NCBI RefSeq assembly: GCF_001282685.1
Contig: NZ_LN875035.1
Span: forward strand, 1,691,572-1,755,571
Direction of reading: 5' to 3'
Origin: Niameybacter massiliensis
GTDB taxonomy: Bacteria > Bacillota > Clostridia > Lachnospirales > Cellulosilyticaceae
Length of the DNA stretch: 64,000 bases
Shown here: one piece after another, positions 59,364 through 64,000 of the stretch
Numbering within the stretch: the first letter of the stretch is position 1
Layout: each line of letters begins with the position of its first letter
Notes under the pieces: generated by a model
Databases searched by the model: none
Seen by the model: only the letters and a program-made list of their open reading frames with translations
Told to the model about the DNA's origin: nothing
Position numbers and translations under genes: made by a program

Positions 59364-59588
59364 CTATTCTTCTGCATAGATCGGTTCAAGGGCATCAATA
59401 CATTTTTTCAATTCATCACCTTTTAAAGTATTTAATTTATAAATAATTGACCTTATCCAAACAATAATACTTCTTTCACCACTTACCTTTGAATTTAATA
59501 GGCATAGCATATTTTCAAAGCATTTAATACGGTATTGCTTTTTCTCTTCTAGGCTACACTTGCTAGGCTTCTTTATTTCTTCTCTCAT
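59364..59588 (-). CDS. Hypothetical protein of 74 residues
   Basis: GGAAAGGAG lies upstream of the ATG; the product is helical and Cys-containing (CSLEEKKQYRIKCFENMLCL ... LKKCIDALEPIYAEE). It sits between the small XRE gene and the integrase gene in one tight reverse-strand operon, so it may be an excisionase-like or accessory factor. There is no sequence proof. Confidence 0.55.
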   Translation of the reverse strand: MREEIKKPSKCSLEEKKQYRIKCFENMLCLLNSKVSGERSIIVWIRSIIYKLNTLKGDELKKCIDALEPIYAEE

Positions 59589-59640
59589 CTAATACACTCC
59601 TTTCCACCTATTCAATGCCTGCAATTAATTCTTTAAATAA

Positions 59641-59835
59641 TTATTGAATTATATCTTCTAATTTTATATTTAAAACACTTGCCAATTTATTTATAGTTTG
59701 TATCTTTGGCTTTTGATAGCCCTTTTCAATCTTACTTAATGTTATCCTGTTTATGCCTGTTTTTTCTGCTAACTCTACAAGTGATAGCCCTGCTCTTATA
59801 CGTGCAACTACTATCTTTTTAATATTAATCTCCAT
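59641..59835 (-). CDS. Small XRE-family helix-turn-helix protein (Cro-like)
   Basis: 64 residues, nearly all helix-turn-helix: RIRAGLSLVELAEKTGINRI then TLSKIEKGYQKPKIQTINKL. It is divergent from a larger XRE gene, with two operators between them, a Cro/CI-like switch layout. It heads the operon leading to the integrase. GAGGTGATTT precedes the ATG. Confidence 0.9.
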   Translation of the reverse strand: MEINIKKIVVARIRAGLSLVELAEKTGINRITLSKIEKGYQKPKIQTINKLASVLNIKLEDIIQ

Positions 59836-59861
59836 AAATCACCTCTTTTCATATAATATTA

Positions 59862-59878
59862 TGTAACAAAGTGTTACA
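59862..59878. promoter_or_regulatory. XRE operator palindrome 1
   Basis: TGTAACA-AAG-TGTTACA, overlapping the -35 position of the forward promoter. Confidence 0.75.
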
Positions 59879-59892
59879 TTGATTTTAATTGT

Positions 59893-59922
59893 ATTATACT
59901 GTAACATAATGTTACAAGTCAA
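59893..59922 (-). promoter_or_regulatory. Promoter of the small XRE-integrase operon
   Basis: Reverse strand: TTGACT (59922-59917), an 18-base spacer and TATAAT (59898-59893). Operator 2 fills the spacer. Confidence 0.65.
59900..59916. promoter_or_regulatory. XRE operator palindrome 2
   Basis: TGTAACA-TAA-TGTTACA, the same 7-3-7 design as operator 1, centred 38 bases away. It abuts a forward TATACT (59895-59900). Confidence 0.75.
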
Positions 59923-59947
59923 TGCGAATTTTATTTTGAGGTGAATT

Positions 59948-60397
59948 ATGGAAAATGATTTTGGTATACGATTAAAAGAAGCTAGGTTAAATAAAAAATA
60001 TACTCAACAAAAGCTTTGTGATATTCTAAATAATAATTATTTGAGTGGGAGTAACAACACTCTTACTAGAAATGCTATTACTATGTATGAAACTGGAGCA
60101 AGAAAGCCCAATTATGAGATATTAGTTGCTTTATCATATGCTCTTAATGTTGACGTTAACTACCTTATAGGTTCATCAAATAAAAAACACTCTCATATAG
60201 TGAATAATGCTTATAAAACACTTGAAGCATCTATTCAAAACTTAATAAGTCAAGACAATGAGGAACTCAGCACAATACTATTCATGCTAATAAATAACAT
60301 AAATGACACTTTGAAAGTAAAGGATATATCAATAAATACTTTAGGAGAACTTAATGACCTAATATATGAGCATAATAAAAAAAGGGTATCTAAATAA
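59948..60397 (+). CDS. XRE-family repressor (CI-like)
   Basis: 149 residues. The helix-turn-helix is RLKEARLNKKYTQQKLCDIL, with AITMYETGARKPNYEILVAL; a loop insertion (NNNYLSGSNNTLTR) widens the turn. The C-terminal ~70 residues are helical (NLISQDNEELSTILFMLINN) and probably oligomerise. It has no peptidase domain, so it is not a LexA-type self-cleaving repressor. It is divergent from the Cro-like gene over two identical-type palindromes, and is the likely master repressor of integrase expression. GAGGTG precedes the ATG. Confidence 0.9.
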   Translation: MENDFGIRLKEARLNKKYTQQKLCDILNNNYLSGSNNTLTRNAITMYETGARKPNYEILVALSYALNVDVNYLIGSSNKKHSHIVNNAYKTLEASIQNLISQDNEELSTILFMLINNINDTLKVKDISINTLGELNDLIYEHNKKRVSK

Positions 60398-60461
60398 CCC
60401 TTAAAGTTCTTTCTAATCCCTAAAATGCGAACAGGAACTACGTTCCCTATAATACAAGCCG

Positions 60462-60507
60462 AAAAAGTAGAATGAGGGTAGCATATTGCCTCCTCATTCT
60501 ACTTTTT
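60462..60507 (+). terminator. Intrinsic terminator after the CI-like gene
   Basis: AAAAAGTAGAATGAGG and CCTCATTCTACTTTTT arms with a T-run. Confidence 0.9.
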
Positions 60508-60647
60508 TAATTCTCCTGCATCTGTATTCCTTTACATACTACTCTCTCCAAAAACTTATTCCTAACCTTATCAAGTGTATTTAAATCTATAATAATCCAC
60601 TTATATGTCTGTTTATCTAAATATATTACTACAAATTTGATCATCAT
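60507..60647 (-). CDS. Possible 46-residue frame, probably a relic
   Basis: Reverse-strand frame MMIKFVVIYLDKQTYKWIII ... GIQMQEN. No ribosome binding site is visible. An adjacent frame upstream (SATQSEEALLDDYLEHFNY) ends in two stops just at its start, suggesting a frameshifted older gene. Confidence 0.25.
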   Translation of the reverse strand: MMIKFVVIYLDKQTYKWIIIDLNTLDKVRNKFLERVVCKGIQMQEN

Positions 60648-61060
60648 ATATAATTGAAATGTTCTAAGTAATCATCTAATAAAGCTTCTTCACTTTGTGT
60701 AGCACTAAAAGAAAACCATAACTAATATTTAATACTAAAACTTAATTTTCTTGAAAACAATTTATCCCTTAATGAAAATTTTTTATGGAAAGGTTTTCAA
60801 ATATCACCCCAACATTCTTTAGCAATCCCTTTATTTTAAATTCCTAGTGGCATTATCCTCTTTTTATTTTTCAACATTTCTTTTCTATCTAATATTTTCA
60901 TGATACTTTTATGTGCTATCTTTATAATTTCAAGCTCTCACTAGCAATTCAATATTGCTATCTAATCCTTGAATTTATTTTTATCCACCTATCCCTTATT
61001 ATCACTAAACCTTATTCACACCCCCTTTTGTCTTTTCCACTTCTATTCAGATATATTGAT
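60648..61060. other. Decayed reverse-strand coding sequence
   Basis: No intact gene. Fragments of protein-like sequence appear on the reverse strand in shifting frames, for example LEIIKIAHKSIMKILDRKEM (60836-60934), interrupted by many stops. Confidence 0.4.
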
Positions 61061-61629
61061 TCAATATTTATCTAAATACCTTTTTATTAGTTCATTCCTA
61101 TAACCTTCATCTTCTTCTATGTACTGTTTTGTATCACTTGAGTTGTTTTGTCCTAACATTTATTGGGCTTCTTCAATGTTTTTTATGCGTGAAAATATCC
61201 TATACCATATATTTTTCTAGCTATATGTGTACCTATCTGATCAAGTCCTACATTCTTCCTTTCTTCCTTCATAATCTCATAAATAGTTGTATCGTCTAAA
61301 GACTTCTTTTTCTTTCTAGTATTTGGAATAAATAGGCATGCTCTCTCTTCCCCTTAATATTATCTTACTAATGCTTTTCTAATTTCACTTGGAATAGGTA
61401 TTTCCCTATACTTCCCTGTTTTCTGCACTGTTAGTCCTAGCCATCTTTTGTCTTTAAAATCCTTTATTCTTCACCTTAATAATTCACCTTGTCTAAAGTC
61501 TGTCCTTGGTGCCAACAAATAAAAAACATATACTCTAACATCTCTATCCTTCAATGCTTGCTCAAAGTCTTTTTCTAGCTATCTATTTTAAATTGGTTTC
61601 ACCTCAATCTTTCACATCCTTTCAATCAT
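61061..61629 (-). pseudogene. Decayed tyrosine recombinase
   Basis: Reverse-strand translation recovers a whole single-domain integrase across several stops and at least one frameshift: VKPI near the start, then ALKDRDVRVYVFYLLAPRTD, FRQGELL, WLGLTVQKTGKYREIPIPSE, GTHIARKIYGIGYFHA, and in another frame MLGQNNSSDTKQYIEEDEGY ending in a stop at 61061. The equivalents of the Arg, Lys, HxxR, (Gln for His) and Tyr are all still readable. It is related in plan to the intact recombinase at 58700 but clearly diverged. Its start overlaps the end of the frameshifted gene upstream. Confidence 0.8.
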
Positions 61630-62001
61630 CTAACTTAGATACTGAGCAAGGCAGTATCATTTGTTCTAAATCATGTTGACTTTGCTCCCTAAAAATCACA
61701 TTATCTGCAAAATACTCTAGTTCATGTTCTAGCTCTCTCCCTGTTACATTTTCTTCTACCAACGTTATATAAATATCTTCATATACTTCATATACAATAG
61801 ACTGTCTGGATATAATTCTTTAACTTCTTTATACTTTGCTAAAACTGACTCCTTTTTCATATATACAGTAATCTCATTCCAAACCTTCCTAGAAATTACC
61901 TTAATTTCTTCATCTAACCTATATGTAATAGCCAAGTAAATTACACAATCCATATACTTCTCTATAACTTCATTTATTTCTATTAGCGCTTTATTATCCA
62001 T
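61622..62001 (-). pseudogene. Frameshifted hypothetical gene upstream of the decayed integrase
   Basis: The first 78 codons (MDNKALIEINEVIEKYMDCV ...) end at 61765, but a shift near 61795 restores a longer protein: VYEVYEDIYITLVEENVTGR, then ELEHELEYFADNVIFREQSQ, ending at 61622. The restored product is about 125 residues, acidic and helical, and its stop overlaps the start of the recombinase pseudogene. The original function is unknown. Translation of only the 78-residue part is also possible. Confidence 0.6.
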
Positions 62002-62082
62002 ATAATCAAATCTCCTTTATCATTAGCTCTTTATTTATATCCACACTATATACTTATTAGTCCGTTGCTCTACTTTTTCATC

Positions 62083-62343
62083 TGTTACATTAAACTGTTA
62101 CGTTGCAAATCACACTACAAACCTTGTATTCCCAATGTTGTACATTGTTACATTAAAAAGCGCAAAAAACTTAAAACATTTTAAAGTATGTTTGATACCT
62201 CATATATCTATCATTATTTTATACTTTTAATGTTTTCTAATGTAACAATGTAACTCATCCCCTTTAAAGACTTGAAGTATATGGTCTTATTACTGTTACA
62301 GTAATTTTATTTATCAATGCAACTTAATGTAACAACTGTAACA
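62083..62343. repeat. Cluster of TGTTACA/TGTAACA heptamers
   Basis: Exact copies at 62083, 62146, 62241, 62294, 62328 and 62337, plus near copies at 62096 (TGTTACG) and 62249 (TGTAACT). No gene is seen in 62002-62343. The heptamer is the same as the half-site of the XRE operators at 59862 and 59900. It may be an iteron-like replication or control region. Confidence 0.6.
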
Positions 62344-63768
62344 CTAAATAGGCATACTATAATTAGGTAAGTGTGGTAATTTATAATAGCGCCCTAAGCT
62401 TCCATTAATTCTAGATGTTTGATTTTCAAATCCCATTGCTGACAAAGCCTTTCCAACTGATCTTGGTTTTAACATCTTACCATGCACTTCTTCCATATAA
62501 GAACATATAGCTGTGGAAGTAATATATCCCCATTGCTCCTTTGGCTGGTTAAGTGGTAAATATTCTTCAAGAAGCATTTGTTCATCCGATTTTACCATAT
62601 AACCTTTATTCCTATGGTTGTTGTACTCTATTTCATTTTGCTCCAGATATGTTTTATTACCTTGTAGCAACAACTCCATAACCTCACCCCACATCAAATC
62701 AATATCTATATTATGGGTATGGTCTAGTTTTTCAACATCTATTACAACAAAACGTCTATTCCCTGTATCATCCCTCAAAAATTCATTATCATTTACAGTA
62801 CAAGCAAAAAATGTTCGTCTTGGATATTTTTCTGCTTTCCTACTGTAGGGTGTCCTAACTTCATCTGATGGAGATGTTAGCCATGCCTTTAAAGCATCTC
62901 TATCAGATTTTCTCATTGTGCCACCTAATTCTCCTAACTCGCACAACCAATAAGATGTTGCTTGAATAATATCATCTTTTCTACTAAGGTCTAGCTGTAT
63001 ACCATCTTTAAAAAAATCCTTCACATGTGCTTTAGGCATTAATGCTCTAAACCATCTAGTTTTTCCAACTCCTTGCTTCCCCTTTAATACAAGGGAAAAC
63101 TCTGCATTATCATTTCCATTATTTAATCCCATTTTAGCGCCTGTTAGTAACCATTTTAAAATCATACATTCATTAAATTTTATATCTTCTTGGTTATAAT
63201 AATTTGGATAACTAATTGTTTTTAATAGTTTTCCTAACTCACTTACCTCTGCATTTGTTGTTTTAAATTTCTTGTGTGCATCCTCTAGATACTGCTTAAT
63301 CGGATTATATGCTTTTGTATTAGCTATGTAAGAACTAAACCCCCATAAATCATCTTTTGATAGCACTAATCCTGTTCGCCTACAATCACTATTTATTTGA
63401 GTAAGAAAGTCATCATACATATACCACTCTTGATTACTTTCAATACAACGCTTTAATTCATTATATTGAAGTTCAATTCCTTTATTGTCATATAGCACTT
63501 TTAAGTTTTCCCATATTTTAAGTGGTGTTCCTCTTGCATTACATTCATATTTAATGCTTGTAGGTTGCTGATTTTTAAACTTAATTTTCATATCTTCAAC
63601 TTTTTTATCAAATATGTCTTTTTGTCCTCTTTTTATAGCTTCGGCTTCAAATAGTTTATGTCTTTTAGCTTTTTGAATATCGTCACTTATCATCATAAAA
63701 GAATAGGTCTTTTCATCATTAAAATCTACTGTTGATAGGTTTGGTGTAAGTTGCTGCGGCTGTTCCAC
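62344..63768 (-). CDS. VapE-family (virulence-associated E) primase-helicase-type ATPase
   Basis: 474 residues. An N-terminal ~200 residues of less conserved helical sequence leads into a P-loop ATPase: Walker A LKGKQGVGKTRWF near 227-239, Walker B-like YWLCELGEL near 265, and the VapE segments TPYSRKAEKYPRRTFFACTV, NDNEFLRDDTGNRRFVVIDV. VapE-type proteins act as replicative helicases of phages, islands and satellites. The start is GTG overlapping the stop of the upstream primase-like gene. A C-terminal winged domain is suggested by YITSTAICSYMEEVHGKML. Confidence 0.9.
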   Translation of the reverse strand: MEQPQQLTPNLSTVDFNDEKTYSFMMISDDIQKAKRHKLFEAEAIKRGQKDIFDKKVEDMKIKFKNQQPTSIKYECNARGTPLKIWENLKVLYDNKGIELQYNELKRCIESNQEWYMYDDFLTQINSDCRRTGLVLSKDDLWGFSSYIANTKAYNPIKQYLEDAHKKFKTTNAEVSELGKLLKTISYPNYYNQEDIKFNECMILKWLLTGAKMGLNNGNDNAEFSLVLKGKQGVGKTRWFRALMPKAHVKDFFKDGIQLDLSRKDDIIQATSYWLCELGELGGTMRKSDRDALKAWLTSPSDEVRTPYSRKAEKYPRRTFFACTVNDNEFLRDDTGNRRFVVIDVEKLDHTHNIDIDLMWGEVMELLLQGNKTYLEQNEIEYNNHRNKGYMVKSDEQMLLEEYLPLNQPKEQWGYITSTAICSYMEEVHGKMLKPRSVGKALSAMGFENQTSRINGSLGRYYKLPHLPNYSMPI

Positions 63769-64000
63769 TAACTCACCCCCTTCTTATAGTAATCTGGATT
63801 ATAATATTTTCCTGTGTATGTCCTTAATGCCTTTTCTATGGTTAATCCTCCATAAGTTGTACCTGTCTGCCTTCTATCCCATTTATCTCGCATAAGCGCT
63901 GATTGTCTATAAATACGATCAATCTGACTTGTACTTCCATTGGTCCAGAAAATAAGATAGTTTATTAAACTTAAATCATCCCTTGAAGCATCACCACTCC
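63768..64000 (-). CDS. C-terminus of a phage/plasmid primase-polymerase-like protein
   Basis: The last 76 residues of a gene cut by the right edge. LINYLIFWTNGSTSQIDRIY, then RQSALMRDKWDRRQTGTTYG and GLTIEKALRTYTGKYYNPDY. This pattern (FWxxxxxxxIDRLFRxSxLxRxKWDR) follows the primase domain in NrS-1-like and other phage primase-polymerases. Its TAG overlaps the GTG of the VapE gene, so the two form the element's replication module. The catalytic domain itself lies outside the window. Confidence 0.8.
   Translation of the reverse strand, partial: SGDASRDDLSLINYLIFWTNGSTSQIDRIYRQSALMRDKWDRRQTGTTYGGLTIEKALRTYTGKYYNPDYYKKGVS

Noticed and set aside
62083..62343. CRISPR array
   Set aside because: The recurring unit is only 7 bases, in both orientations and irregularly spaced; no cas genes.

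Overview
The window is AT-rich DNA of a low-GC Gram-positive anaerobe. Ribosome binding sites are strong GGAGG types, intrinsic terminators sit between almost all gene pairs, and there are GTG and TTG starts. The gene set (CotF-like coat protein, PrsW, YesM/YesN pair, VanZ, SdpI, M42 peptidase, many lipoproteins) fits a Clostridia spore-former, perhaps a Lachnospirales or Cellulosilyticum-like bacterium. The genus is a guess from gene flavour, not a computed placement. No tRNA, rRNA or CRISPR array was recognised.

Layout of the chromosomal part (1-52 kb): the left edge cuts a PTS sugar permease. Next come an MBL-fold lipoprotein, a pair of overlapping tiny genes, PrsW with a zinc-ribbon partner, an orphan Asn/Thr/Ser-rich protein preceded by a candidate small RNA, and an M23 protein with an altered active site. 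At 9.0-11.3 kb lies a probable trans-membrane electron-transfer cluster (NapH-like Fe-S membrane protein, ferredoxin, and a divergent FMN-binding lipoprotein), followed by an acetate-uptake-type transporter. From 11 to 26 kb there are an aldo-keto reductase, a signal-peptide-less arylsulfotransferase, a FliB-type protein, peptidase, VanZ and three of the window's four MATE efflux pumps; one MATE is in a MarR operon with two clear operators. From 26.7 to 36 kb are an old-yellow-enzyme reductase, a GntR-ABC operon with a long palindromic operator, an ECF sigma/anti-sigma-like pair, an L,D-transpeptidase, a coat protein and a TPR-EAL phosphodiesterase. The 36.3-46.9 kb block is a carbohydrate locus: glycosidase-like enzyme, Gfo/Idh/MocA oxidoreductase, ABC importer and YesMN two-component system. 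The 47.4-49.4 kb block is an arsenic-type operon (arsR, permease, thioredoxin-like protein, arsC).

From about 52 kb to the right edge the DNA changes character. It holds hypothetical genes, a serine recombinase, two XRE regulators with shared TGTAACA palindromes, an intact short tyrosine recombinase, a decayed second tyrosine recombinase, a frameshifted gene, and a primase/VapE replication module. I read this as an integrated mobile element, or two nested ones, with partly decayed content. Its left boundary may lie in the hairpin-rich 52.0-52.57 kb stretch. The most interesting points are the flavin/Fe-S electron-transfer cluster, a candidate HEPN-type gene pair (52.6-53.9 kb), the TGTAACA operator motif that recurs as a cluster beside the replication genes, and the small-RNA candidate at 4.57-4.72 kb.
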